A stretch of DNA of 43,905 nt, taken from Gammaproteobacteria bacterium (GTDB lineage Bacteria > Pseudomonadota > Gammaproteobacteria > Steroidobacterales > Woeseiaceae). A program made the translations under genes and the position numbers. The notes beneath the pieces were generated by a model, which saw nothing but the letters and a program-made list of their open reading frames with translations, searched no databases and had not been told where the DNA came from. Location of the stretch: the NCBI GenBank assembly GCA_029865385.1, contig JAOUGX010000021.1, positions 1-43,905 on the forward strand, in the 5' to 3' direction. Shown in pieces: positions 32,162-40,634 of this stretch. Numbering within the stretch: position 1 is the stretch's first letter; every line of letters starts with the position of its first letter.

Positions 32162-33802
32162 TTGGCTGAAACGATCGACATTATCATTCCAGACCTTGGC
32201 GATTTCTCGGACGTCGAGGTGATCGAGGTGCTGGTCAAGAAGGGCGACAGGGTCTCGCGCGAAGACGGCCTCATAACGCTGGAGACCGACAAGGCGTCGC
32301 TCGATGTGCCCGCACCGAATCATGGCGTTATCGAATCGATCAGTGTTGCCGTCGGCGACAAGGTGTCGGCGGGCGACGTCATCGGGCGGCTTGCCATCGA
32401 AGTTGGCGATACCGTCGTGGTCACCCCGGCGATCGAGGCCGAAGTCAATAAGGGCGACACGACGGTGCTGGCCGTGCCGGCGTCGCCGCAGGCAACGCAC
32501 GGCCTGCAAACCGTAAGCGTGCCGGACATTGGCGATTTTTCCGACGTCGACGTCATCGAAGTGCACGTTGCCGCTGGTGACAAGATCAAGGTAAACGATT
32601 CGCTCATTACGCTGGAAACGGACAAAGCGACAATGGATGTACCGTCCGAGGTAGCCGGCACCGTGGATTCCGTACTGCTGAAAGTCGGCGATTCGGTCTC
32701 CAAAGGGACGCCTGTGGCTGTCATCAACGCGATCGCCGGCGAAGAAAAACCGCCTGCCGCGCCCGCACCCGAAACCGTGCCCGAAGCTGCGACCGTCCAG
32801 GAGAAGCCGGCGCCAGCGGCTGCAACGACCGCGGCGCCACCTGTCGCCAAAGCGGGCGCGCCGAAAACCCTGCCTGCCATTAACGAAGCCGGATTCTCCA
32901 AAGCTCACGCAAGTCCCTCTGTGCGCAAGCTGGCGCGCGAGCTCGGCGTGGACCTCGTGCAGGTGAAGGGAAGCGGACCGAAGCAACGGATCCTGCACGA
33001 CGACGTCAAGGCATTCGTCAAATCGATCTTGAGCGGCGGCGCGACACTGGCCGGCGGCGGCCTGCCGAAAGTACCGGTCGTGGATTTTGCGAAGTTCGGC
33101 GCTGTCGAGTCGCAGCCGCTGACCCGCATACAGAAAATATCCGGCCCGCGTCTTCAGGCGAGCTGGATCAATCTGCCGCACGTCACGCAACACGATCTTG
33201 CCGATATTACCGAGCTCGAAGCGAAACGACAGGCGCTCAAGGGTGCCGCCAAAGCCCGGGGCATTTCGTTGACGCCGCTCGCCTTCATCATGAAGGCCTG
33301 CATTGCGGCGCTGAAAGAATTCCCACGCGTGAATTCTTCCCTGTCCGAAAATGGCGAGACACTGGTTTACAAAAAGTATTACCACCTCGGATTTGCTGCT
33401 GATACCGAAAACGGCCTGATGGTTCCCGTGATTCGCGATGCAGACAAAATGGATGTTTACGAGTTGGCACAGAAACTGGCCGAATTGTCGGAATCGGCGC
33501 GCAATGGCAAGCTCAAGTCCGATCAGTTGCAGGGCGCCAGCTTTACCGTTTCGAGTCTCGGAGGGATCGGTGGCACGGCGTTCACGCCGATCGTCAACGC
33601 GCCCGAAGTGGCGATCCTCGGCGTGTCGAGATCGACCATGCAACCCGTATGGAACGGCAAGGAATTCGAGCCAAAGCTCATGCTGCCGCTGTCGTTTTCA
33701 TACGATCACCGGGTCATCGACGGCGCGTACGCTGTTCGCTTCACGACCTACCTCAGCGAGGCGCTCTCCGACGTCGACGCACTGCTGCAGGCCATACCCT
33801 GA
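32162..33802 (+). CDS. aceF: Pyruvate dehydrogenase E2, dihydrolipoamide acetyltransferase
   Basis: The protein has 546 residues from a TTG start. Two lipoyl domains come first, with lipoylated Lys44 in LETDKASLDVP and Lys155 in LETDKATMDVP. An Ala/Pro-rich linker follows (about 195-245), then the peripheral-subunit-binding domain (about 250-290, ASPSVRKLARELGVDL) and the catalytic domain ending in SYDHRVIDGA (active-site His about 516, Asp about 520). E. coli has three lipoyl domains, so this E2 has one fewer; the E3 gene supplies another. Its stop and the lpd start overlap as TGATG. It forms the 24-mer core of the complex in the cytoplasm. Confidence 0.96.
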   Translation: MAETIDIIIPDLGDFSDVEVIEVLVKKGDRVSREDGLITLETDKASLDVPAPNHGVIESISVAVGDKVSAGDVIGRLAIEVGDTVVVTPAIEAEVNKGDTTVLAVPASPQATHGLQTVSVPDIGDFSDVDVIEVHVAAGDKIKVNDSLITLETDKATMDVPSEVAGTVDSVLLKVGDSVSKGTPVAVINAIAGEEKPPAAPAPETVPEAATVQEKPAPAAATTAAPPVAKAGAPKTLPAINEAGFSKAHASPSVRKLARELGVDLVQVKGSGPKQRILHDDVKAFVKSILSGGATLAGGGLPKVPVVDFAKFGAVESQPLTRIQKISGPRLQASWINLPHVTQHDLADITELEAKRQALKGAAKARGISLTPLAFIMKACIAALKEFPRVNSSLSENGETLVYKKYYHLGFAADTENGLMVPVIRDADKMDVYELAQKLAELSESARNGKLKSDQLQGASFTVSSLGGIGGTAFTPIVNAPEVAILGVSRSTMQPVWNGKEFEPKLMLPLSFSYDHRVIDGAYAVRFTTYLSEALSDVDALLQAIP

Positions 33803-35541
33803 TGGCCGCGGACATCGAACTCCGGGTCCCGGACCTCGGGGACTTCGAACAGGTCGAAGTGATCGAGGTGCTGGTGGCGGCCGGCGACACGGTCGACGTC
33901 GAAGCTCCGCTGATCACGCTGGAGACCGACAAAGCCTCGATGGACGTGCCGGCCACGCAGGCCGGGAAAATCCTGTCGCTGCACGTCGCCGTGGGCGACA
34001 AGGTATCGACAGGCGATCTCATCGCGACCCTGAGCGCGGCGGAAGCCAGCGGCGAGGACTACGAAAAAACGGTCGTCATCGACCCGAAAGATGCGGTCGC
34101 GCCGGCGCCAAAGCCCGCGACGCCTGCGACCGGCGAGGCGACCTATCGCGCGCAGCTCGTCGTGATCGGCGCGGGACCCGGCGGTTACACGGCAGCCTTT
34201 CGCGCGGCCGATCTCGGCCTGCAGGTCATCCTGGTCGAACGCTGGCCGACGCTGGGCGGCGTGTGTTTGAACGTCGGCTGCATTCCTTCGAAAGCTTTGC
34301 TGCACGCGGCCAAGGTGGTCGACGACGCGAACGCGATGGCCGATCACGGAATACGCTTCGGCGCGCCCACGATCAATGCCGATTTGTTGCGCGGGTGGAA
34401 GAACGAGGTGGTCGGGAAACTGACCGGCGGCCTGAACCAGCTCGCGAAGCAACGCAAGGTGCAGGTGGTCCGGGGCACGGCGAAATTCCAGTCTGCGAAC
34501 CGGCTCATTGTCGACAACGGCGAAACGATCGAGTTCGAGAAATGCATCATCGCCGCGGGCTCGGAAAGCGCGATGTTGCCGGGCTTGCCGAACGATCCGC
34601 GCATCGTCGATTCCACGGGCGCGCTGGAACTCGACCCGATTCCGAAAAGCATGCTCGTGGTCGGCGGCGGCATCATCGGCCTGGAGATGGCCTGCGTGTA
34701 CGCGGCGCTCGGCACGCGCGTTTCCGTCGTCGAGCTGACGCCGGCGCTGATGCCGGGCACCGATCCCGACCTAGTGCGGCCGTTCCGCAAGATCGTCGAT
34801 ACGCGTTACGAAGCGATCATGCTGGACACGAAAGTCACCGGCATGCGCGCGACCACGCCGGGAATCGAAGTGAGTTTTGAAGGCAAGAATGCGCCGGAGA
34901 GCCGGATCTACGGCAAGGTACTGGTCGCCGTCGGGCGGCGTGCCAACGGCGACAAGCTGGATGCCGCGAATGCGGGCGTGAACGTCGACGGCCGCGGCAT
35001 CATCGCCGTGAACAAGCAGATGCAGACCAACGTGCCGCATATTTTCGCGATCGGCGACCTCGCCGGCGGGCCGATGCTCGCGCACAAAGCCACGCACGAA
35101 GCGAAAGTCGCGGCGGAGGTTGCCGCCGGGCACAAGGTGGCATTCGATGCGCGCGCCATTCCGTCGGTCGCCTATACGGATCCGGAAATCGCCTGGGTCG
35201 GCCTGACCGAACTCGATGCGAAACGCGATGGCGTGGACTATGACAAGACACAAATTCCGTGGGCGGCGAGTGGCAGGGCGCTCGCGTTAGGGCGCACGGA
35301 GGGATTTACCAAGCTGCTGTTCGACAAGAAGTCGGGACGAGTACTCGGCGGCGGCATCGTCGGTCCGGGTGCCGGTGATCTGATATCCGAGATCGCGCTG
35401 GCCGTTGAAATGGGCGCCGATGCTGCAGATATTTCGCTGACCATTCACCCGCATCCGACGCTATCGGAAACCATTGCCTTCGCGGCCGAGGCTTACGAAG
35501 GTACGCTGACCGACCTGTACATGCCGAAGAAGAAGGCTTAG
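33802..35541 (+). CDS. lpd: Dihydrolipoamide dehydrogenase (E3) with N-terminal lipoyl domain
   Basis: The 579-residue E3 reoxidises dihydrolipoamide using FAD and NAD. A lipoyl domain occupies about 1-80, with Lys44 in LETDKASMDVP. After a Pro/Ala linker the flavoprotein domain begins with VVIGAGPGGYTAAFRA. The redox disulfide is in GGVCLNVGCIPSK (Cys155, Cys160), the NAD-binding loop is VVGGGIIGLEMACV, and the C-terminal His-Glu active-site partner is TIHPHPTLSE. E3 enzymes with a lipoyl domain are known, for example in Neisseria. Its start overlaps the aceF stop by one base, ensuring balanced synthesis. The stop lies 10 bp from the convergent hydrolase gene. Confidence 0.96.
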   Translation: MAADIELRVPDLGDFEQVEVIEVLVAAGDTVDVEAPLITLETDKASMDVPATQAGKILSLHVAVGDKVSTGDLIATLSAAEASGEDYEKTVVIDPKDAVAPAPKPATPATGEATYRAQLVVIGAGPGGYTAAFRAADLGLQVILVERWPTLGGVCLNVGCIPSKALLHAAKVVDDANAMADHGIRFGAPTINADLLRGWKNEVVGKLTGGLNQLAKQRKVQVVRGTAKFQSANRLIVDNGETIEFEKCIIAAGSESAMLPGLPNDPRIVDSTGALELDPIPKSMLVVGGGIIGLEMACVYAALGTRVSVVELTPALMPGTDPDLVRPFRKIVDTRYEAIMLDTKVTGMRATTPGIEVSFEGKNAPESRIYGKVLVAVGRRANGDKLDAANAGVNVDGRGIIAVNKQMQTNVPHIFAIGDLAGGPMLAHKATHEAKVAAEVAAGHKVAFDARAIPSVAYTDPEIAWVGLTELDAKRDGVDYDKTQIPWAASGRALALGRTEGFTKLLFDKKSGRVLGGGIVGPGAGDLISEIALAVEMGADAADISLTIHPHPTLSETIAFAAEAYEGTLTDLYMPKKKA

Positions 35542-35551
35542 AAAGAACGGC

Positions 35552-36583
35552 TCAGTCGCCCCCTCCAAGGAACTCCGAAACGATCCTCGTCAGCTCGTCT
35601 TTTTCGCAGGCCACTGCAATGTGTCCACAATCGCCGGGCAACTCATGAAACGCGGCGCCGGCCATCTGCGAAAATTCTTTCGACGGCTGCGGGGTGACCA
35701 TGTGATCCTGGGGCGATACTACGATAAGAAGTCTCGCCTGCAGGCGATCCGCCGCTTTTTGCATGGATCCGCCGTAGTCCGACGAAATGTCATGGCGGAT
35801 CATGGCGCGTAATTGCGGCACCCGGTTTTGCAGGCCGTACTGGCGAATCGATGCGACGGCTCCGTTGATATAAGCCTGGTAATCTGACACGGGAATATTT
35901 CGCACAATGTATTGCGGTGTGTACGTCACCAGGTTATCCAGTGCCGCAATCAGGTGAACCGTCGCTTCGTAATCGTGATCCGCAAAGCTGTTTATCGCTT
36001 GCAGCTGTGCATTCCACAACAAGAGATCGTAGCTTGTCTGAACGGGCGTGCCGATGACAGATACGGCATTGTCCATGAAATCCGGGTAACGCACGGCCCA
36101 CTGAAGAGCCTGCATTCCGCCCATTGAAATGCCGATAACGGCATGCAGATGCTGGATATGCAGAACATCGGTGAGCAGCCGGTACTGCGCATCGACCATG
36201 TCTTCGATTCGAATGTCGGGAAATGCGCGGCCGCTCTGTGTAGTGCTGTTGGACGGTGACGAGGATACACCGTTGGAAAACGCATCGACCGCGATAATGA
36301 AGTACCGATCCGAATCGGCAAACTGGCCGGGACCAATGTATCCGAAACCGACGAAGTCTTCGCTTGTGCCGACGAACCAGCTTGGAAAAAGAATAGCGTT
36401 CGACCGATCCGCATTCAGCTTGCCGAAAGTTCGGTATCCGATGCGACAGTCGACAATGGATTCACCGTTTAGCAGCGGGCATTTTGAAAATTCGGCAAAT
36501 TGTTGCTCGCCGCTTGCGCTGGCCTGAGTTGTGAAGAATGCATATACAGCCAACAAGAGCGCCCGTTCCATAAGCCTTTTCAT
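35552..36583 (-). CDS. Exported MetX-like alpha/beta hydrolase
   Basis: I use the ATG at 36583, which follows GGGG by nine bases and begins a signal peptide (MERALLLAVYAFFTTQASAS), giving 343 residues. The alpha/beta hydrolase core belongs to the homoserine O-acetyltransferase (MetX) branch: CRIGYRTFGKLNADRSNAIL, the nucleophile elbow GISMGGMQALQWAVRYPDFM (Ser in GxSMGG), the Asp in VVSPQDHMVTP and the His in DCGHIAVACE, so the triad is complete. MetX is cytoplasmic. A signal peptide argues against a role in methionine synthesis and for a periplasmic hydrolase or acyltransferase of unknown substrate. The next gene upstream on this strand is the broken glutamate-synthase-like gene. Confidence 0.85.
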   Translation of the reverse strand: MKRLMERALLLAVYAFFTTQASASGEQQFAEFSKCPLLNGESIVDCRIGYRTFGKLNADRSNAILFPSWFVGTSEDFVGFGYIGPGQFADSDRYFIIAVDAFSNGVSSSPSNSTTQSGRAFPDIRIEDMVDAQYRLLTDVLHIQHLHAVIGISMGGMQALQWAVRYPDFMDNAVSVIGTPVQTSYDLLLWNAQLQAINSFADHDYEATVHLIAALDNLVTYTPQYIVRNIPVSDYQAYINGAVASIRQYGLQNRVPQLRAMIRHDISSDYGGSMQKAADRLQARLLIVVSPQDHMVTPQPSKEFSQMAGAAFHELPGDCGHIAVACEKDELTRIVSEFLGGGD

Positions 36584-36608
36584 CGCATTTTGCCCCGATG
36601 GTTTTTCG

Positions 36609-37693
36609 TCAGGCGACTTTATCTGCTTGTACCTCGGGAAACAATTCATCGAGTGGCACGGAACGCCCGTTACTCTGAACAACGCGACAATGGAAGCGGC
36701 GCAATCTGCGCGGCTCTGTCACTCCACAGGAGTGCACAATCACACCGATTTCATGATCCATATTGTGCGAGTAATGCGCCACGCGCTCGGCCTTGTCGCT
36801 GACGACAAGTCCGCGCTGCAGGCACGGATCGTGCGTGGTTATACCGGTGGGGCAGGTATTCCTGTTGCATTGCATGGCCTGGATGCAGCCCAGTGCAAAC
36901 ATGAACCCGCGAGCAGAATTGATGAAGTCGGCGCCGAGGCACAGTGCCATTGCTGCTTCGGATGACGGTTCGGACTGATCGAGTCCTGTCCCGCGGGAAT
37001 GCCGCGGATTTTTGCGATCTCCTCGGTGACCTTGCCGCCCGGCAGGATGCCGCCCTTGCCCGGTTTCGCGCCCTGACTCAGTTTCAGCTCGATCATGCGA
37101 ACCTGCGGATGAGCCGAAACTTCGCGCAGTTTCTCGTCACTGAGGTTGCCGGATGCGTCACGCGCACCGTATTTCGCCGTGCCGATCTGAAAGACCAGGT
37201 TTGCACCACCTTCGAGGTGGTAAGGGGACAGTCCGCCTTCGCCGGTATTCAGCCAGTTACCCGCCATCGCCGAACCCTTTGACAGAGCAAGCACCGCCGG
37301 TTTCGAAATCGAACCGAAGCTCATCGCGGAGACATTGAATATCGAATCCGTCACGTAAGGCCGTCGCGCGTAAGGCCCGATCTCCAGCGCCGATGTCGGG
37401 GCAATATCTGTGTCCAGCACCGGGTAAGGGCAGTTGACGAATATCACCGTGCCGACCGGGCGCAGGTCCCTCGTGGATCCAAAAGCAACCGTGTTGTCTT
37501 CGTTTTCTGCCGCGCGATAAACCCAGGAGCGCTGGGCCCGGTTAAATGGCATTTCTTCCCGGTCCTGCGAGAAAAAATACTGGCGAAAATACTCGCCGAG
37601 TTTCTCGAACAGGTAGCGAAATCGGCCAATGACCGGAAAATTGCGGCGGATGGCGTGATTCGTTTGGTTGATGTCGACGATGTACATGATCAC
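36609..37693 (-). pseudogene. FMN-binding glutamate-synthase-family protein, internal deletion and frameshift
   Basis: The family (GltB-like domain with an N-terminal membrane helix) is usually about 530 residues. The frame from 37693 gives the N-terminal half: NQTNHAIRRNFPVIGRFRYL, SFGSISKPAVLALSKGSAMA, GEGGLSPYHLEGGANLV, KLSQGAKPGKGGILPGGKV and GQDSISPNRHP. Then sense ends near 36962. A second frame resumes at EAAMALCLGADFINSARGFM, continues FALGCIQAMQCNRNTCPTG and runs to 36609. The 130-150 residues expected between (the loop GxGW and the DGAEGGTGAAP block) are absent. So a deletion that is not a multiple of three has removed part of the FMN/substrate barrel. The Cys of the Fe-S site (CNRNTCPTG) survives. 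Upstream of the GTG at 37693 an open membrane-helix-like stretch continues to about 37790. Confidence 0.85.
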
Positions 37694-37841
37694 TACCGCA
37701 AGGAATGCTATGCCCAGCAGAAATACGAGAGCCGCCTAAAGCAACTGGACGAAGTTCAATGCGCCGGTAATCGAATCGTTCAAGGTTTGCCCGCTGACTG
37801 GCCGGGCCCGCGTCGCCGCGGCCAAACGTTATCCGGTGTTG

Positions 37842-38438
37842 CTAAACGGTCTTGCTTCGAAAACGGCCAGCGATCAGGTGATCGATGCTGAGCTTGCCGG
37901 CACCGCTGAAAAACAAGGCAAGGAGCATGACGAAATAAGTTACGGCCCATTCCACGCCGCTATTCGAGATGACGAAATTGCCGGTTTCAGTCAGCCAGTC
38001 ATAGTTGCCGTGCTCCCTGAGCAATTCCTTCGCCTTATCGAGTCGTTCCATTGCGCCTTCAATGTTTGCATTCGCAAACGGACTCCGGGGATCGGCGACC
38101 GCCTGCCAGCCATTCTTCGCGTGTACCGAGAATGCAGCAACCAGCATGGTAACCATGAGCGGAATCGAGAACCAGCGTGTGCCGAATCCGATCAGCAGCG
38201 CGACGGCGCCCAGCACCTCGGCGCCGACGGCAAGCCATGCCATGACGGCCGGAAACGGCAGTCCCAGGCCCCAATCGGTATTGCCGAACCAGTTGATGAC
38301 GTTGTCCATGCCGGCGAGTTTATTGGTTCCTGCAACCCAGAATACCGGTACAAGGTACAGGCGCAGTGCGAGCGGCCCGAGAAAATCCGCGATCCGGGTT
38401 GAATCGAGCCAGCCCTGCAATCGAATTAACAGCGACAT
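37842..38438 (-). CDS. bufD-like: DoxX-family membrane protein (BufD/HvfD-like)
   Basis: The ATG at 38438 follows GGAGG and gives 198 residues. Four membrane helices are seen. DoxX sequence is clear: LALRLYLVPVFWVAGTNKLA, AVGAEVLGAVALLIGFGTRW and WAVTYFVMLLALFFSGAGKL. A soluble insertion between helices three and four (about 120-155, charged, SPFANANIEGAMERLDKAKE) is longer than in minimal DoxX proteins. The gene lies 28 bp after the DUF2063 gene on the same strand, completing a DUF692-DUF2063-DoxX order like the tail of bufferin/Hvf operons. There, DoxX proteins are inner-membrane redox partners, possibly for quinones. The role here is inferred from context. Confidence 0.85.
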   Translation of the reverse strand: MSLLIRLQGWLDSTRIADFLGPLALRLYLVPVFWVAGTNKLAGMDNVINWFGNTDWGLGLPFPAVMAWLAVGAEVLGAVALLIGFGTRWFSIPLMVTMLVAAFSVHAKNGWQAVADPRSPFANANIEGAMERLDKAKELLREHGNYDWLTETGNFVISNSGVEWAVTYFVMLLALFFSGAGKLSIDHLIAGRFRSKTV

Positions 38439-38466
38439 TTTCGCCTCCAAGCTATTGATTTATAAT

Positions 38467-39258
38467 TTAAAAAGATTCTGTCACCCGGGCCGGCGCAATA
38501 CGGGTTCCGAGCAGGATGCCGGCGTCACGAAGTTCTCCCAGTGCCGCCGCGCCGTGAACAAGAAAACGTCCTGCATCGCCGAATTTCAGTTCCCTGGCCA
38601 GTTCGAGAAGGAGTTCCCGGCCGCAGCGATGATCGTCGTTCGTATCGACTATTTCGACGAGTCGCGCCGTCAGCGGATTCAACTCCATAAAACCGAGTTC
38701 GTCGTCCGGCTTGCGCCAGACCGCGAGGAAGGTCGGGTGATCGCCCGGCTGCAGCGGCTTGAACTGTTCTGAAATGCGATGCACCGGATAACGATAGGCG
38801 AGCGACCACGCCAGCACGCTCTTGACCGGCACGCCGTCCAGCAGGTCTCCTCGAGGATCAATGCTGCTCATGTCGTCCTCGTCCTCGGCAATGGAAAGCG
38901 CCAGTTCCGCCCACTCGTAATGGGCAAGCTCGAGCAGAAAGGGAAAATCCTCGTCGCCGACATGTTCCTGTTCGAGAAACTTCAGGAACTCCTTCGGAAT
39001 CTCCAGGAAGTAGGGGGTCTGAGCCTCGTGACGGACCATGAATTCGCGAATCAACGCCCGCCATCGCTCCTTGCTGTGCAGCTTCCTCAAGACCGGGAAC
39101 GTGCTGCTGATCAGTTTGTGCAGGTTGTTGAAGAACAACTCGCGATAAATGGCCATGCGCCGGTCTTCGACGCCCTCGGGCGCCGCATTGCTGTCCGGAG
39201 CGCGAATGTGTGCCGCGAACGCAAACTGCTTTTGCTGGAATTCCGGCCGCTTAGCCAC
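38467..39258 (-). CDS. bufC-like: DUF2063 / BufC-HvfC-like partner protein
   Basis: The protein has 263 residues. The N-terminal DUF2063 domain (about 5-100) shows LHKLISSTFPVLRKLHSKER, WRALIREFMVRHEAQTPYFL and EIPKEFLKFLEQE. The C-terminal half has LLELAHYEWAELALSIAEDE and the late GRELLLELARELKFGDAG. DUF2063 was first called a putative DNA-binding domain. In MbnC, TglI and BufC proteins it acts as the RiPP-recognition partner that gives a precursor peptide to the DUF692 iron enzyme. The start overlaps the end of the DUF692 gene by eight bases, so the two are coupled and probably form a complex. Confidence 0.88.
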   Translation of the reverse strand: MAKRPEFQQKQFAFAAHIRAPDSNAAPEGVEDRRMAIYRELFFNNLHKLISSTFPVLRKLHSKERWRALIREFMVRHEAQTPYFLEIPKEFLKFLEQEHVGDEDFPFLLELAHYEWAELALSIAEDEDDMSSIDPRGDLLDGVPVKSVLAWSLAYRYPVHRISEQFKPLQPGDHPTFLAVWRKPDDELGFMELNPLTARLVEIVDTNDDHRCGRELLLELARELKFGDAGRFLVHGAAALGELRDAGILLGTRIAPARVTESF

Positions 39259-40126
39259 GGCGTGCCTCCCGACCTTGTGCCGCCGTACCTATCGGCCCGG
39301 ACGCCTGCAGCTTTTTGACTTTGCGGATTTCTTCCAGCAATTCGGCAATCGGCGGGAAATTGAAATCGCGCTCGAGCAGTGTCGGTACCGGGCCGAAGTG
39401 CCTGTAAGCGTCAGCTAGTAAATCCCACACCGGATCGCTTACCGCATCGCCGTGCGTATCGACACGCAGGTCCTCTGCTTCAACGTAATGGCCCGCCACA
39501 TGAAAATAGCGAACCCTGTCTTTCGGCATCGCCAGCATGAATTCCCGGGCGTCGTAACGATGATTGATGCTGTTGACGACGATGTTGTTGATATCGAGCA
39601 GCAGATCGCAATCGGCGGCCTCGAGCACGGCGAGCGTGAAGTCGACCTCTCTCATCTCGGTGTCGGTCGGAGCATAGTAAGACACGTTTTCGACGGCCAT
39701 GCGTCTTTCCAGGATGTCCTGCGCACGGCGGATTCTCGCTGCGACGTATTCGACTGCATCGCCTGTAAACGGGATCGGCATCAGGTCGTAAAGCTGGCCC
39801 GAGTCGCCGCAAAAACTCAGGTGCTCCGAGTAGTAGCCTATGGCGTGTTTGTTCATGAACGCCTTGATGTCCTGCAACAGTGCTTCATTCAGCGGAGATG
39901 GTGCGCCAATGCTCAGCGACAGGCCATGGAGGATGAACGGGTATCGCTCGGTGAACGAGCGAAACTTCTTGCCGAGTTTTCCGCCAACGTGTATCCAGTT
40001 CTCCGGCGCGACTTCCATGAAGTCGATTTCTGCCGGTGGATCGTTCAGCAACTCGTCCATCAGGCCGCGACGCAGTCCGAGACCGGCGCCGGCCACCGGG
40101 AAAGGCTCTTTATGATTTTCTGGCAT
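39251..40126 (-). CDS. bufB-like: DUF692 multinuclear iron enzyme (BufB/HvfB, MbnB-like)
   Basis: The protein has 291 residues with a TIM-barrel fold of the DUF692 family. The iron-ligand pattern is complete: ILHGLSLSIGAP (His67), YYSEHLSFCG (Glu101, His102), VENVSYY (Glu), LLLDINNI (Asp and Asn), YFHVAGH (His), DTHGDAV (Asp, His) and LLERDFNFP (Glu, Asp). Characterised members use two or three irons and oxygen to modify Cys residues of precursor peptides, forming oxazolone/thioamide (methanobactin) or thiooxazole (bufferins). AGGAACC precedes the ATG. The operon continues with DUF2063 and DoxX genes. In known systems a DUF2282-type precursor gene (bufA) precedes. The 82 bp upstream here are too short for one. 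Confidence 0.93.
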   Translation of the reverse strand: MPENHKEPFPVAGAGLGLRRGLMDELLNDPPAEIDFMEVAPENWIHVGGKLGKKFRSFTERYPFILHGLSLSIGAPSPLNEALLQDIKAFMNKHAIGYYSEHLSFCGDSGQLYDLMPIPFTGDAVEYVAARIRRAQDILERRMAVENVSYYAPTDTEMREVDFTLAVLEAADCDLLLDINNIVVNSINHRYDAREFMLAMPKDRVRYFHVAGHYVEAEDLRVDTHGDAVSDPVWDLLADAYRHFGPVPTLLERDFNFPPIAELLEEIRKVKKLQASGPIGTAAQGREARRG

Positions 40127-40208
40127 TGGTTCCTGCTTGATGTCAGACAGGCGAATCCCGTAATTAGACCAGCGCGCGGCACCTTATATTACAGGGCGTT
40201 TCGGCCGG

Positions 40209-40634
40209 CTACCGCTTGGCCAGCATTCTCAGCCGCTCCAGATACTGTGTTTCATCCGGCATCCTGTTATCGCGCTGCGCCTCCCACAGCGATTCCGCGA
40301 GGCATTCGATCATCGCGTGTTCGGCGCCATGCACGTCGCGAGTCGCCGCAAGTCGTTCAAAAATGGCTCGAATGCCGGCCGGCCGATCGGTCGAAATCTG
40401 TTCGCGCAATGCAAGATGAAGTCCCATGTGCAGCCACGGATTACTCTGGCTGCCGTCTTCCCCTGCCGAGGAAGTTTCGGAGAAATCTTCTATAACAGAT
40501 TGATATTCTGGATGTTTATCGACGACTTCGGCTATCTGTGCCTGCAGCGGCGACAGCAGTTCGCCGGCACGGAATTTACGCCATGCCTCGCTGTACATGC
40601 GCCGCAACTCGTCCCGATCCTGGCCGAAAATCAT
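40209..40634 (-). CDS. DUF1841 family protein
   Basis: The 141-residue protein matches the DUF1841 family: start MIFGQDRDELRRMYSEAWRK, then PLQAQIAEVVDKHPEY and the conserved NPWLHMGLHLALREQISTDR and HAMIECLAESLWEAQRDNR. It is probably a soluble helical protein of unknown function. Its start codon overlaps the nth stop as ATGA, so it is cotranscribed with nth and probably with the rnf genes upstream. Confidence 0.9.
   Translation of the reverse strand: MIFGQDRDELRRMYSEAWRKFRAGELLSPLQAQIAEVVDKHPEYQSVIEDFSETSSAGEDGSQSNPWLHMGLHLALREQISTDRPAGIRAIFERLAATRDVHGAEHAMIECLAESLWEAQRDNRMPDETQYLERLRMLAKR

Noticed and set aside
31991-33643. A 550-codon minus-strand open frame rich in Arg, His and Asp
   Set aside because: It is opposite aceF and mirrors its lipoyl and Ala/Pro regions. 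The composition is typical of an antisense shadow.
33438-34880. A 480-codon plus-strand open frame across the aceF-lpd junction
   Set aside because: It is out of frame with both genes and mostly Arg, Gly and Ala repeats. Both real genes are continuous here.
39452-40495. Possible plus-strand gene across the DUF692 region, considered as a hidden precursor or partner
   Set aside because: It is antisense to DUF692 and DUF1841 genes, has no signal peptide, and its Cys residues do not form a repeat.
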